Positions 34,262 through 44,079 of a DNA stretch of 64,000 bases are shown here, piece by piece. The stretch's first letter is position 1. Every line of letters begins with the position of its first letter. Where the stretch lies: contig JAEZTB010000048.1 of the NCBI GenBank assembly GCA_023443745.1, positions 248,001 through 312,000 on the forward strand, in the 5' to 3' direction. Both the position numbers and the translations under genes were made by a program. Source of the stretch: Bacillota bacterium. Lineage in GTDB: Bacteria > Bacillota > Clostridia > DSM-8532. The notes under the pieces are model-generated. The model searched no databases. It was not told where the DNA came from and saw only the letters and a list, made by a program, of their open reading frames with translations.

Positions 34262-34695
34262 CTATAAACCTCCGGATCGGACTGTGATAACACATTCTCG
34301 AACTCCTTCAAAGAGAGTTTTGCCGGATAGATAGTATTGATGTTGAATTCATGATAAACACTTTGCTTGTCGGTATCATACAGCCTGGATATTACTTTTG
34401 GTACATGGAAAATGGCACTTGCTATTTCCGAAATCATAATATTAGCGTTATCATCATTTGTCGCGGCTACTACCATATCAGCCCTGTCAATACCGACTCT
34501 CTCCAAAACATCAATATCCGTTGCATCTCCCTCTATAAACAATCCTTTATAATTATTTGAAAGCTTCTTGAATGATAATTCACTTATATCTACAACGGCG
34601 ACTTTTTCACCCTGGGATGAAAGCATGGAGGCGATACTCATTCCCATCCTGCCGCATCCCGCAACGATAATGTAATCGGTTTTCTTTTTGGTCAT
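34258..34695 (-). CDS. TrkA-type protein, N domain only (copy A)
   Basis: A 145-residue single RCK domain: YIIVAGCGRMGMSIASML (nucleotide loop), VDISELSFKKL and MVVAATNDDNANIMISEIA. It opens the K+ operon, followed by overlapping ATG/stop with a two-domain TrkA. Together with 33127-33576 it forms half of a tandem [N-only, N+C] duplication. The start has AGGAAGTGAT upstream. Confidence 0.88.
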   Translation of the reverse strand: MTKKKTDYIIVAGCGRMGMSIASMLSSQGEKVAVVDISELSFKKLSNNYKGLFIEGDATDIDVLERVGIDRADMVVAATNDDNANIMISEIASAIFHVPKVISRLYDTDKQSVYHEFNINTIYPAKLSLKEFENVLSQSDPEVYR

Positions 34696-34830
34696 AAATC
34701 ATCACTTCCTTTTTCGGCCTAATCAAAATATATACTATAAACCCATAAATCCGGTGTTAAGAATGGTCACGGAATATAAGTATCCAATTAAGAAAATAGA
34801 TATTGTATAAATTTTTTGTTATGAAAGCGC

Positions 34831-34856
34831 AAAAAAAGAACCCTTATGCGGGTTCC
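34831..34856 (-). terminator. Intrinsic terminator after the KdpE-like gene
   Basis: On the minus strand GGAACCC, loop GCATAA and GGGTTC are followed by seven T residues, 15 bases past the stop. It separates the sensor/regulator pair from the trk operon, which must have its own promoter in 34696-34830. Confidence 0.9.
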
Positions 34857-34870
34857 AGAATTTAAAGAGT

Positions 34871-35572
34871 TTACTGATCAATTAACCGATAACCTACGCC
34901 AACCTCAGTAATAATATATTTTGGTTGTGCAGGATCTTTTTCGATCTTTCTTCTAATATTGGCCATGAAAACCCGTAAGGATTGGGTATCATTTCCGCTG
35001 TAGCTTCCCCAGATCTCGTTGATAATGAATTTATGTGTAAGCACTTTTCCCGGGTATTTCGTAAAAATCAACATAAGCTTGTATTCAATAGGCGTAAGGT
35101 GTATTTCATCATCATGGAGAAAAACACGCCGTTTCTCAAAATCTATTACCAAATCCCCAATTGTAAATATCCCTGATTGATTACATTCTGGTGTATTTTC
35201 TGTGTTCCTATGCCTTAAGGCCACCCTAATCCGCGCTGAGAGCTCTACTACGCTAAAGGGCTTTGTAAGGTAATCGTCGGCCCCATTATCTAAAGCTTCA
35301 ACTTTTTGGTTATCTTTATCTCTGGCAGAGACAACGATGATCGCTGCCTTTGTTAATGGTCTTACCGCCGCAATGACCTCCAATCCGTCAATGTCGGGTA
35401 ATCCCAGATCAATAATAATAATATCCGGATTATGCGATGAAACAAGAGATATGGCGGATAAGCCATTATGTGCATCAATGCATCTATAACCCTGAGCTTC
35501 AAGGGACACGCATATAAACTTACGGATCGGTTTATCATCTTCAACTACCAGTATCAAGGGTTTACTATCCAT
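34871..35572 (-). CDS. kdpE: KdpE-like response regulator (OmpR family)
   Basis: A 233-residue regulator: receiver domain with ED12-13-type acidic pair (VEDDKP), phosphoacceptor in IIIIDLGLPDIDG, and KPF; then a winged-helix DNA-binding domain with GKVLTHKFIINEIWG and DTQSLRVFMANIRRKIE, characteristic of KdpE. In other bacteria KdpD/KdpE drive K+ uptake genes at low K+. No kdpFABC genes follow here; the trk operon downstream is a plausible target. It overlaps the kinase closely (three bases apart). Confidence 0.88.
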   Translation of the reverse strand: MDSKPLILVVEDDKPIRKFICVSLEAQGYRCIDAHNGLSAISLVSSHNPDIIIIDLGLPDIDGLEVIAAVRPLTKAAIIVVSARDKDNQKVEALDNGADDYLTKPFSVVELSARIRVALRHRNTENTPECNQSGIFTIGDLVIDFEKRRVFLHDDEIHLTPIEYKLMLIFTKYPGKVLTHKFIINEIWGSYSGNDTQSLRVFMANIRRKIEKDPAQPKYIITEVGVGYRLIDQ

Positions 35573-35575
35573 ACT

Positions 35576-37138
35576 CTACTCCTTTAATGGCAACACAAAT
35601 TTGAATGTTGCTCCGCCATGATCGTTATTAAATGCTTTTATGTCACCGCCATGAGCAGTAATAATGGATTTACAGATGGCCAGTCCAAGACCTGTACCTC
35701 GTCTGCCTCCCTCATCCGTCTGAACGGTGAAAAATCTATTAAATAAAGATGTAATTGCATCCTCCGGAAAACCTCCGCCATTGTCGGATACTTCAAAAAC
35801 GACATGTTCACCTTCAACTCTGATGTTAATATTAATAGTTGAATTTGTCGGCGTATATCGGACCGCATTGTCAATCAGATTTGCCAGAACTTGCTCAATT
35901 AATGCTCCATTCATAGGCAGCATAATTAATTCATCGGGCATGTTGATATTGATAACATGGTTTTCCGCCAGTTTTTTAAATCGGGACACAACCCCGGCAA
36001 CAATCTCTTCAACGGCTTCCATGCTTTTTTTAATCTCTATCCGTCCTTCATCAATTCGAGTCATGCTTAATATGTTTTCAACAGAATGAATGAGCCAGCT
36101 GGCGTCCTCATAGACGTTCAGCAAAAGCTCCCTTCTCGTTGGCCGATCCAGTATTTCGTCATTTTCCAGAATGGTACCCGTTGCCCCTAAAATATCTGTC
36201 AAAGGCGTTCGCAGATCATGGGATATTGAACGGAGAAGATTTGAGCGAAGCCTTTCGCGTTCAACATCCATCTTCGATTTTTGCTGTTTTTCCGATAGCC
36301 GTTCCCGCTCTATCGCAAAAGCGATTTGAGTCGCAACAGTTTCCAGAAGCTCCTTTTGCTCATCATTAAGCAGATTATTGTTGAAACAATCAATACCGAT
36401 AACGCCAAGTATACCGCTTTGACCTTTTATCGGGAGATAATAGGCAGAACTGTTTGAGAAAACGGGCGTACCGGCTCCACCAGGTATTCCGGTTTTAAAG
36501 GTCTCAGCGATTGCCTGCAGTTCATTGAAAGATTTGAAAATATCTGTACGCTCATCATCCTTGAATGAATAGATTCTCGGTTCGTCTAGGCCATCATTCT
36601 CACCAATAACAGCAATAACGACAGAACGGTTAAAAAGTTTGACAATATCCCTGCCTGCTATCTCAGCAATTTGAAAGACACTGCGAACCTTTAACAGGCT
36701 TTTGCTGATTTGATAGAGCGTTTGTGCCCTGATCTCACGAAGTGAAGTTTTGTAAGTTTCATTTTTATAACGGGTCGTCAAAGTGGCGGCTATAATGGCA
36801 ACAATGAGCATGATGATAAAAGTTACCGGGTATTCCGGTGAATATGCGGCGAAAGTATAATAGGGCTCAGTAAAGAAGAAATTAAACGTCAGCACCCCTA
36901 TGGCCGACGCAATAATACCGTAAACATATCCTTCCGTTTGAGTGGATACTACAAGAACTCCCAAAATGTAAGCCATGATAATGTTGGACTCATGAAAACC
37001 TATGTAACGAAATAAAAGTGAGAGAACGGTAGCCAGTATCATTGTACCTATAACAATTCCAAAATTCTTTATAAAGCTGATGTAATCAAGCTTGCGCTTC
37101 GATTGACACAAATGGTCAATTATTACACTTCTTCTCAT
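35576..37138 (-). CDS. KdpD-like sensor histidine kinase lacking the N-terminal KdpD/Usp domains
   Basis: A 520-residue kinase: four TM helices at about 20-110 (DUF4118-type KdpD membrane block), a GAF-like domain (about 150-270), HisKA with phosphorylated His in SISHDLRTPLTDIL, and HATPase with NLIDNAVRYTP, DNGGGFP and GTGLGLAICKSI. Classic KdpD proteins carry about 370 extra N-terminal residues for c-di-AMP or K+ sensing; they are absent. Sensing is therefore limited to the membrane and GAF parts. Regulator kdpE follows directly. Confidence 0.88.
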   Translation of the reverse strand: MRRSVIIDHLCQSKRKLDYISFIKNFGIVIGTMILATVLSLLFRYIGFHESNIIMAYILGVLVVSTQTEGYVYGIIASAIGVLTFNFFFTEPYYTFAAYSPEYPVTFIIMLIVAIIAATLTTRYKNETYKTSLREIRAQTLYQISKSLLKVRSVFQIAEIAGRDIVKLFNRSVVIAVIGENDGLDEPRIYSFKDDERTDIFKSFNELQAIAETFKTGIPGGAGTPVFSNSSAYYLPIKGQSGILGVIGIDCFNNNLLNDEQKELLETVATQIAFAIERERLSEKQQKSKMDVERERLRSNLLRSISHDLRTPLTDILGATGTILENDEILDRPTRRELLLNVYEDASWLIHSVENILSMTRIDEGRIEIKKSMEAVEEIVAGVVSRFKKLAENHVININMPDELIMLPMNGALIEQVLANLIDNAVRYTPTNSTININIRVEGEHVVFEVSDNGGGFPEDAITSLFNRFFTVQTDEGGRRGTGLGLAICKSIITAHGGDIKAFNNDHGGATFKFVLPLKE

Positions 37139-37192
37139 TTATTTATCACCGAATTCATTATACTACAAAAAGCTGATAACATCTCGAAACAA

Positions 37193-37226
37193 ACGATGCC
37201 ACCTCCCGTAAAGAGATGGCATCGTT
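37193..37226 (-). terminator. Intrinsic terminator after the transglutaminase-like gene
   Basis: On the minus strand ACGATGCCATCTC pairs with GAGGTGGCATCGT (one G-T pair) across a seven-base loop and is followed by TTGTTT. It begins six bases past the stop at 37232. Confidence 0.75.
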
Positions 37227-37231
37227 ATATC

Positions 37232-39565
37232 TTATCTAGCCTTGGCAGCTACTGTGTACAAATCATTTTTCGCATCGTATGTTAGGACTATCTTTACTTC
37301 AGCAGTAGGCCATAGATAACCAATGTTTGGCTTCACATTTTTATCGGTCATTCTGAAAGTTACTGTAAAGCCATCAATCCAATAAAATTTTTGAAGTAGA
37401 TAGACCATTAATTCGTCTTGAGTCTTTATTTTCAAACCGTCAATATCAGGACATAAAGCTTCTTCAGGAACGCCCATCATAGGTGTATGATCCTTCATAA
37501 ACGTGAACTTATCCACCATATAGTATTTATACGAGATTTTCTTTGGATCGCCATCATCCCAGGTCGTATCGATAAATTTCCATTGACCGTTCAAAAATAC
37601 AACGTTCCATGCATGATCAATAGGTGAAGAGCTAACATTGCCAGCTTCACTGATACATGGAATGGATGCCCTGTCACATAAGTATTGAAATAACATGGTA
37701 TAATCTCCGCATACACCTCGTCCTTTGTCAATGGTTTTCAGCAAATTCTCTACGGTTTCTTCATCATGATAATTGTCGTCATAGGTTATATGTGTAACCA
37801 CATAATCATGAATGGCTTTGACTTTTTGTTCTGGCGTCATATTAGCCTTGATGATTTTAGCTAGAATAGCATCAATCTTTGCAGATAGCTTCTTATGTTC
37901 CGAATCTATCTGCATATTCATATCCACTGTTTCGCCGGTTTTTAGAACGCGAGGCTCTATTTTATACTGTAATTGGGGTCCGTAGACTCCATCCTCAAAA
38001 TCAATAAATTTAACGCCATTTTTAAACGTAAACTTTATACCGTTTTCAGGAGTAAAGAATTCCAACAGGGCACAGCCCGTGTCGATTCTCAGATAGCTTC
38101 CGTTTCTTTTAATATTGCCTATTGCTGAATCTTCAAACTCGTATGCAATATATTCCTCGACCTGCTCCTTGTTTTCAAATTGCATATGCACGGTATTTTT
38201 TCCTATTACTATTTTGGATGGATCAGATAAATCTATGGGAGCATTATAACCTCTGATATTGTAGAAATCGAATTTAAATTTATCCGCTATCGCATCCTCT
38301 TTTGTATACATTCCTTGAGGTTCAAAATTCATTCCTATTGCGTCCATGCCATAGTTAAGACAATTTGCTACCGTTACCAGATCAGCAAATGGAATTTTTG
38401 CACAATCAACAATCCTCAATGTTGTTGCAACACCTGATTCCGTATATATGATACCGTTAATCAGCCTTCTTGTTGCCTCAAGCCTGTTAAGCGGCTTATT
38501 CAAATCCCTGCTGTCATCTATCATTCCATAGATAAAGGCATTTTTAATATAATCAGGTGCGTTCGGGTCAATTGTTCCCTTCTCAAACTCTATTTTTTCA
38601 TCAACTTCTTCTGACTCAAAATACAGCCTTGCAAGCTCATCAATTGTTATCGCCTTATTGAAGCCCGAGGTAAAATATTCTGATAATTCCCCATCAAGTA
38701 TTGATTCCACAATATATTCTCTATGCTCCGGTGATGGTTCATCGTTTGGAAATTTAAAATTAGTAATCTTATTTTCTTCGTCCCTTTCTTCCTGACGACT
38801 CTCAATCAAGGATTGGTAACCTTCTATAATTGACTCCAGTGATTCTGATCCGTCAAATTTTGTAAAGTCGAGGGTGTATATGTCTTTATGAATTGCGGAA
38901 ATAGCCTGTGCCGCAATAATTTTTGAGGGCCTTAGCTCTTTGAACAAACGGTCTATTCTTTCAGGCAGGTTCTTTGCTATTTCTGGGCTGAACTTGTTTC
39001 CTTTTTGTATGGACTGTTTAATATATCTTTCAACGTCGGCTTTTACCTCTAAATCGGCAGAAGACACCTCGTCCAATTCAGAACCCATGCTTGCGAAATT
39101 GCCCGTTAAATTATCAAATCTTTCATACTCGCGTCCGCCAACTCCAAAGGACAAAATGATAAATTTCAGATCAACATCCCAATATAAATATCCCCTGCTA
39201 ACTTTTGTGCCCTGAATAAGCTGAGCTGAAATTTTTTTATAATCTTCTTTGGTTAGTCCACCCAGTTCCTCTTCCTTTATCTCAATATTAACCCTTATAT
39301 CATTGAGGACTTCCGTTACTGCTACCTTAATCAAGGCCTCAGTCATCTTAGGTACCTTTATGGTTTTTTTACCTTGGAATACAGCCGCTTCAACCTCAAT
39401 GGGCCAATCCTTTTGTTCGCTTGCCATAAAAGCTTTTTCCAACTGAACAAAGGTTGCATCAAGTGCCTTGTTGTTTGTAAAGCAGGATGTATCAGATGCA
39501 GCGAAAGCCAGTAGACTATTGGATATTAGAATCAAAATTATCAAAATTAAGCTTATCTTTTTCAT
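37232..39565 (-). CDS. Secreted transglutaminase-like protein with a possible S-layer-homology segment
   Basis: A 777-residue exported protein. The signal peptide (1-23, ending LLAFAA) is followed by an acidic, helix-rich region (24-360), then a region (about 300-450) with spaced FEKGT..DPNAPDYIKNAFIYG and RLEATRRLINGI motifs reminiscent of S-layer homology repeats. A transglutaminase-like (papain-fold) domain follows, with Cys in GVCGDYTMLFQYL, His in DHAWNVVFL and Asp in KFIDTTWDDGD. Such domains act as proteases, amidases or cross-linkers on the cell surface. ATG 39565 has an AGGAG ribosome binding site. It stands alone, with its own terminator. Confidence 0.82.
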   Translation of the reverse strand: MKKISLILIILILISNSLLAFAASDTSCFTNNKALDATFVQLEKAFMASEQKDWPIEVEAAVFQGKKTIKVPKMTEALIKVAVTEVLNDIRVNIEIKEEELGGLTKEDYKKISAQLIQGTKVSRGYLYWDVDLKFIILSFGVGGREYERFDNLTGNFASMGSELDEVSSADLEVKADVERYIKQSIQKGNKFSPEIAKNLPERIDRLFKELRPSKIIAAQAISAIHKDIYTLDFTKFDGSESLESIIEGYQSLIESRQEERDEENKITNFKFPNDEPSPEHREYIVESILDGELSEYFTSGFNKAITIDELARLYFESEEVDEKIEFEKGTIDPNAPDYIKNAFIYGMIDDSRDLNKPLNRLEATRRLINGIIYTESGVATTLRIVDCAKIPFADLVTVANCLNYGMDAIGMNFEPQGMYTKEDAIADKFKFDFYNIRGYNAPIDLSDPSKIVIGKNTVHMQFENKEQVEEYIAYEFEDSAIGNIKRNGSYLRIDTGCALLEFFTPENGIKFTFKNGVKFIDFEDGVYGPQLQYKIEPRVLKTGETVDMNMQIDSEHKKLSAKIDAILAKIIKANMTPEQKVKAIHDYVVTHITYDDNYHDEETVENLLKTIDKGRGVCGDYTMLFQYLCDRASIPCISEAGNVSSSPIDHAWNVVFLNGQWKFIDTTWDDGDPKKISYKYYMVDKFTFMKDHTPMMGVPEEALCPDIDGLKIKTQDELMVYLLQKFYWIDGFTVTFRMTDKNVKPNIGYLWPTAEVKIVLTYDAKNDLYTVAAKAR

Positions 39566-39718
39566 AAATTTCTCCTCTAAACCAAGACGTGCATTATTAT
39601 TATGTTTTATTGAAAATTATAAATATAAATTAGTAAAATGTCAAATTTTAGCTGGCGGTTTTTCCCTGAAGGGATTAAATATTAACAAAAAAAATCATTA
39701 AATTCCTACAATATTTTT

Positions 39719-39749
39719 TTGAAGGATAGCGCTGTTTCCATGTTATAGT
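39719..39749 (+). promoter_or_regulatory. Candidate promoter of the carbohydrate two-component operon
   Basis: TTGAAG (39719-39724), 19 bases, then TATAGT (39744-39749) lies about 40 bases ahead of the histidine kinase start. Confidence 0.4.
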
Positions 39750-39788
39750 AAAAACATGCAACAGTATACGAAAAACGTGGAGGCCTCT

Positions 39789-41570
39789 ATGAAGTTCGAC
39801 AAGAAAAGAAAACGGCTGTCCATTCGAAAAAAATTATTTCTTGGGATGGCCCTCATCTCCATCATCCCCGTCTTTGCTGCTACGTTCTTTACCATGAATC
39901 ATATTTATAGCACTATGCGCGAGCAGATTATCCAGACCCGGCGTATGAGTGTTGGCTGGCTTCAGGACAGGCTGGAACTGATTATCAGAGGATATACAGA
40001 GCAATTCTATGAATTTGAAGTCAATAAGGAATTAAAAGCAGATATCTTTTCATGGTGCAATGATGGTCAAGAACTGGATTACGCAGCAAAGTGGCGTCTG
40101 ATTTCATCCATGAATGCCGCTTTCAGCATGGATTCCAGCATCAATTCCATTGAACTGTACAACCTTACTAATAATGTTGTGCTGTCAGCAAGGCGTTCTG
40201 GTGCAGTGATGGAGAAGACCCAGAATAAGCTGGATTTTTGGTTGCAGCGAACGGAAACGTTACAAACCAATACAGTATTTATTTTAGAAAAAAATGAATT
40301 ATTGGTTGCACATCAAATTAACCGGTTTGAAACAAAGACGCCCTTAGCCCTGATGGTGATTCGGATGCGACCCTATGCGATAGAAGAACTTTTGGCCGAT
40401 ATCAAAACCAGCGATGATGAGACCATTACGCTTCTCAATGATGACGACCAACTGCTGGTAGCCAATTACGGCAACGAAAACCGTTTAAAGCTTGAAGATA
40501 TTCTTACCCTGTCACATAAGCTAAGTGAAGGCCAGCTTTGGGAGAATACCGACAACGAAAATTTCTCGTTCTATCGTCCGGTTGGCGGTGGTAAGCTGCA
40601 AATCATGCAGGTCGTGCCAAACCGGGTCATTGTTTCCGCCATGAAGCAAACCCTTTGGATCGGTGTTGCAACCGCTGTTTTCGCTATTATGGCAGCTATT
40701 CTTTGCTCTGCCTTATTTAGCCGCATCATAAGTAAGCCTATTATTTCCCTTTCAAATCAAATGCGTCATGCTACATTAAAAGACTATGATTCTCCTTCCG
40801 GTCCCAAGCGCTATGATGAGATTGGTTTACTCAATGAGAGCTTTGATGTTATGATGACGCGAAACCAAGAGTTGATTGCGAAGGAGTATCAAAGCAAGAT
40901 TGAAAAGCGTAATGCACAGCTTCGGGCATTGCAGGCGCAAATCAATCCCCACTTTATGAACAACACCCTACAGGTCATTGGTGGGATGGCGTTAAAGAAG
41001 AATGCTCCCGAGATTTATTCTGTCACTCTGGCCCTCAGCGACATCATGCGGTACTCCCTCAATTTTTCCCGCGAAATGGTGTGCTTAAGAGAAGAGATAC
41101 GGTACCTTCAGAGCTATCTCACCATCCAGAATCAGCGGTTTGATAACCGTATCAAGCTGACAATGGATATCGATGAGAATGTTATGGATTGTCTAATCCC
41201 AAAATTGATCCTTCAGCCTATTTTGGAAAACAGCTTTGAGCATGGCCTTGCCGATAAAACCGGAAGCTGGCGCATATGCTTGGGCGGGCATCTGACAGAT
41301 TCAGGTGACCTGCTGCTGTCGGTTGCAGATAACGGTCTTGGAATTTCACCGGACCGCCTTGCCTATATCCAGGAGGAATTGGCAAGGGGCGCGGAAAGAG
41401 CTTTGGGGTCCGGTGCCCACATTGGCTTAAATAATGTGAATTCCCGGATAAGGCTCAAATTTCCAGGGGATGAATATGGCGCTACCATATCCAGCACTCA
41501 AGGCGAAGGGGTTTTGGTGCAAGTCTTGATGAAAGTAACAAAAGAGGAGGCCCAAAATGGAACAGTATAA
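39789..41570 (+). CDS. Sugar-sensing histidine kinase, YesM/LytS type
   Basis: About 593 residues. TM1 is at about 15-38, a large extracellular dCache-like sensor spans 40-285, TM2 is at about 295-318, then come HAMP (about 318-370), a His_kinase domain with phosphorylated His in INPHFMNNTLQVIGG, and HATPase with ILQPILENSFEHG and ADNGLGI. This is the sensor type that pairs with AraC-type regulators beside carbohydrate ABC importers. ATG 39789 follows GTGGAGGCC; an ATG 33 bases earlier has no site. The gene overlaps the regulator by 14 bases. Confidence 0.92.
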   Translation: MKFDKKRKRLSIRKKLFLGMALISIIPVFAATFFTMNHIYSTMREQIIQTRRMSVGWLQDRLELIIRGYTEQFYEFEVNKELKADIFSWCNDGQELDYAAKWRLISSMNAAFSMDSSINSIELYNLTNNVVLSARRSGAVMEKTQNKLDFWLQRTETLQTNTVFILEKNELLVAHQINRFETKTPLALMVIRMRPYAIEELLADIKTSDDETITLLNDDDQLLVANYGNENRLKLEDILTLSHKLSEGQLWENTDNENFSFYRPVGGGKLQIMQVVPNRVIVSAMKQTLWIGVATAVFAIMAAILCSALFSRIISKPIISLSNQMRHATLKDYDSPSGPKRYDEIGLLNESFDVMMTRNQELIAKEYQSKIEKRNAQLRALQAQINPHFMNNTLQVIGGMALKKNAPEIYSVTLALSDIMRYSLNFSREMVCLREEIRYLQSYLTIQNQRFDNRIKLTMDIDENVMDCLIPKLILQPILENSFEHGLADKTGSWRICLGGHLTDSGDLLLSVADNGLGISPDRLAYIQEELARGAERALGSGAHIGLNNVNSRIRLKFPGDEYGATISSTQGEGVLVQVLMKVTKEEAQNGTV

Positions 41571-42651
41571 GGTGGTCATCATTGATGATGAACCATGGAC
41601 AAGGGATGTGATTAAAAGCCTTGTCCCGTGGGAAACACTAAATCTTGAGGTTGTCGGAGAGGCTTCCGATGGTGACTACGGCCTGGAGCTTATCAAGCAG
41701 CTACAACCGGATATCATTCTCACGGATGTTCACATGCCTCACTTAAGTGGCATTGATTTGGTGAGTCACCTGCGAAAAAAGGGGAATACTGCCAAGGTTA
41801 TCATTATCAGTGGATATGATGATTTTGTTTATATCCGGAGCGCATTAAAGCTGGATGTAGCCGACTATTTACTTAAGCCCATCAAGCCGGAGGAGCTCAA
41901 TGATCAGCTTCAACGTTGTGTTACCTTACTTAATGAAGAAAACCGCGAAAAAGCAGAAACCGGTGAGTATATAGACGGTTTCTTAAATGCACCCTGGACG
42001 GGTGAATACTTTGCACTTCGAAGCAGCGCTTACGAATGTCTTTTCTCCGCAGATGCGCCTATGATCCGGCAAAAATTTAATCAAATAAACCAGTTGATTG
42101 AAAGTCATGAAAATGAAAATATATCCCGTGGAGCAATTATTGGCATCTATTACGGACTCATCGGCTGGTTACAGCGTTTTATCATCAGCAGCGGGTACTC
42201 TCCCTCAGAAGTCTTTGAAAACCAAAATACAAGTTTTGTCTTTAGCCGGGGCTGTACGCTGGGAGATATGCTTGATTTTTCCTGTGAGCTGTATTGCCGG
42301 GCATCCCAGTCGGTGCAGGAGCTCATCAAAGCCCGTAACCGACTGGATATTAATCTGGTAAAGACATTTGTTCAGGAGAATTTCGCCACCGGCATCACCC
42401 TGAAGGAAACCGCAGCCCGATTCTTCGTAAGCAAGGAGTATTTAAGCAAGCTTTTCAAAGAATCCACCGGTGAAGGCTTTTCCGAGTATGTTACGGCTTT
42501 GCGTATGAATAAGGCAAAAAATCTGATCACAGAGTATAAAGTGCCTCTGAAAGAGGTGGGTGCCATGGTCGGCTATTTGGATCAGGCCCATTTTTATAAG
42601 GCATTTAAGAGGTTTTTTAGTAGAACCCCGGGTGAAATGCAACGGGATTAA
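41557..42651 (+). CDS. AraC-type response regulator (YesN family)
   Basis: A 364-residue regulator: receiver with DDEP acidic pair, phosphoacceptor Asp in IILTDVHMPHLSGID and KPI; a middle linker; and C-terminal AraC helix-turn-helix pair with ATGITLKETAARFFVSKEYLSKL and KEVGAMVGYLDQAHFYKAFKR. It activates the adjacent sugar importer when phosphorylated by its partner kinase. Start overlaps the kinase gene, with GGAGGCCC upstream. Confidence 0.92.
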   Translation: MEQYKVVIIDDEPWTRDVIKSLVPWETLNLEVVGEASDGDYGLELIKQLQPDIILTDVHMPHLSGIDLVSHLRKKGNTAKVIIISGYDDFVYIRSALKLDVADYLLKPIKPEELNDQLQRCVTLLNEENREKAETGEYIDGFLNAPWTGEYFALRSSAYECLFSADAPMIRQKFNQINQLIESHENENISRGAIIGIYYGLIGWLQRFIISSGYSPSEVFENQNTSFVFSRGCTLGDMLDFSCELYCRASQSVQELIKARNRLDINLVKTFVQENFATGITLKETAARFFVSKEYLSKLFKESTGEGFSEYVTALRMNKAKNLITEYKVPLKEVGAMVGYLDQAHFYKAFKRFFSRTPGEMQRD

Positions 42652-42654
42652 TTC

Positions 42655-42683
42655 TTGACAATAAAACACATTGCATATGGATA
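42655..42683 (+). promoter_or_regulatory. Candidate promoter of the solute-binding protein gene
   Basis: A consensus TTGACA (42655-42660) lies three bases after the regulator stop; TGGATA at 42678-42683 is 17 bases on. It precedes the binding-protein gene by about 75 bases and would be the target of the AraC-type regulator. Confidence 0.4.
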
Positions 42684-42759
42684 TAGCCTTATGCACAATG
42701 CGTAAGTATATTTGAATTATGTTATGGTGCATAACTACCAAATAATAAGGAGGATGAAC

Positions 42760-44064
42760 ATGAAAAAGTTATTAGCACTTATCCTTGGCTTGTGTATGAT
42801 TTTCACTATGGCTGCATGCGGCAACAAGGCTACTAGTACCACCCCTACCCCCACCCCGACTTCTACCTCTACCGGGACTCCCACGGCCGCAGCACCTCGG
42901 GAAGCTGAACTCAATATTATGATGAGTTTCCCTCAGTATATGGAGCAATGGGAAGCCTACTGCAAGCAGTTTGAAGCAAAAGTGCTGGCAGAAGATAATA
43001 TCAAGGTAAAAGTAAACCTTGAAATGCCCAGCTCCGATCAATATGAGAGCGTTCTGCAGGCTCGTCTGACCGGGGACGATGCACCGGATCTGTACACACT
43101 GCACAGCAACAATATTTCTACATATAACAAAGCAGAGAATCTAACCGACTTATCCAGCCAACCTTTAGCTGGTAAGATTTACGAAAATGTTAAAGCTACT
43201 GTTACAAAAGAGGGCAAACTTTTAGCAGTGCCCATTGAAAGTCAGGCATGGGGTTGCTTGTACAACAAGGCTATTTTTGAAGAATGCAAAATAACACCTC
43301 CTAATACTCTGGATGAACTGAAAAATGTTTGTGAAGTACTGAAATCTAAAGGCTATGCACCTTTCATGCTGGCTTACCAGGAACAATGGGTTCCACAGCT
43401 TATGACCGCTCTTACCCTTGGCGGTAAGGTTTCCGGCGAGGTTCCCGACTGGGTAGAGCGCATGTATAAGGACGAAGGTTCCTATGAAGAAGTGCGCGAT
43501 ATATTCGGTGTTATTGACGTAATCATGAAGAATGGTACAGACCGTGCCCTCGAGCAAGGCTCTGAGGCAGGTTCCGCTGACTTCGCCAATGGCAAGGCTG
43601 CAATGTATGTACAAGGTACATGGGCTTCCGGTACCATTATGTCCACCAATCCTGATATGAAGCTGGGCGTATTCGCTCTGCCAGTCAATAACAACAAAGC
43701 CTGTACCTTGGTTAACTTATCTACTTCTACTACATTGGGCGTGCATCCTAGCAGCAAAGAGATGGATCTGGCCTTGAAATTTGCCAACTATGTATTGGAC
43801 GACAAGGATTCCGCAAAGCTGTTCCAATCCTGCTCCTTCAATCCTCTGGCATCCGTCCACACTTATGAAGCTTCTTCCTGGGTTGACGACGCTTCCGAAT
43901 ATGTTGCCGCTGGCCGAGCCTATCAGGATCTGGTTCTTCCCTCCTCCGTCACAGAAGAACAGGGACGCCTGCTTCAAGAGTATTATGTAGGCAGTGTAAC
44001 GCAAGACGAATTCATTTCCCGCATGGATAAAGCTTTTCAGAATGCCAACAAGCTGGCAAAATAG
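42760..44064 (+). CDS. Extracellular solute-binding lipoprotein of a sugar ABC importer
   Basis: About 434 residues. The signal peptide ends in lipobox FTMAAC (Cys20), followed by a Thr/Pro spacer (TPTPTPTSTSTGTPT) and a family 1 solute-binding fold with GDDAPDLYTLH, YNKAIFEECKITPPNTLDEL and FANGKAAMYVQGTW. It captures an oligosaccharide outside the cell. ATG 42760 follows AAGGAGGATGAAC. The gene ends in a terminator that may allow higher expression than the permeases beyond it. Confidence 0.92.
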   Translation: MKKLLALILGLCMIFTMAACGNKATSTTPTPTPTSTSTGTPTAAAPREAELNIMMSFPQYMEQWEAYCKQFEAKVLAEDNIKVKVNLEMPSSDQYESVLQARLTGDDAPDLYTLHSNNISTYNKAENLTDLSSQPLAGKIYENVKATVTKEGKLLAVPIESQAWGCLYNKAIFEECKITPPNTLDELKNVCEVLKSKGYAPFMLAYQEQWVPQLMTALTLGGKVSGEVPDWVERMYKDEGSYEEVRDIFGVIDVIMKNGTDRALEQGSEAGSADFANGKAAMYVQGTWASGTIMSTNPDMKLGVFALPVNNNKACTLVNLSTSTTLGVHPSSKEMDLALKFANYVLDDKDSAKLFQSCSFNPLASVHTYEASSWVDDASEYVAAGRAYQDLVLPSSVTEEQGRLLQEYYVGSVTQDEFISRMDKAFQNANKLAK

Positions 44065-44079
44065 TTCATTGATTTTGAA

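Noticed and set aside
34696..34830. Possible c-di-AMP (ydaO) riboswitch before the K+ operon, where such switches are common.
   Set aside because: The region is short and AT-rich and lacks the conserved ydaO elements.
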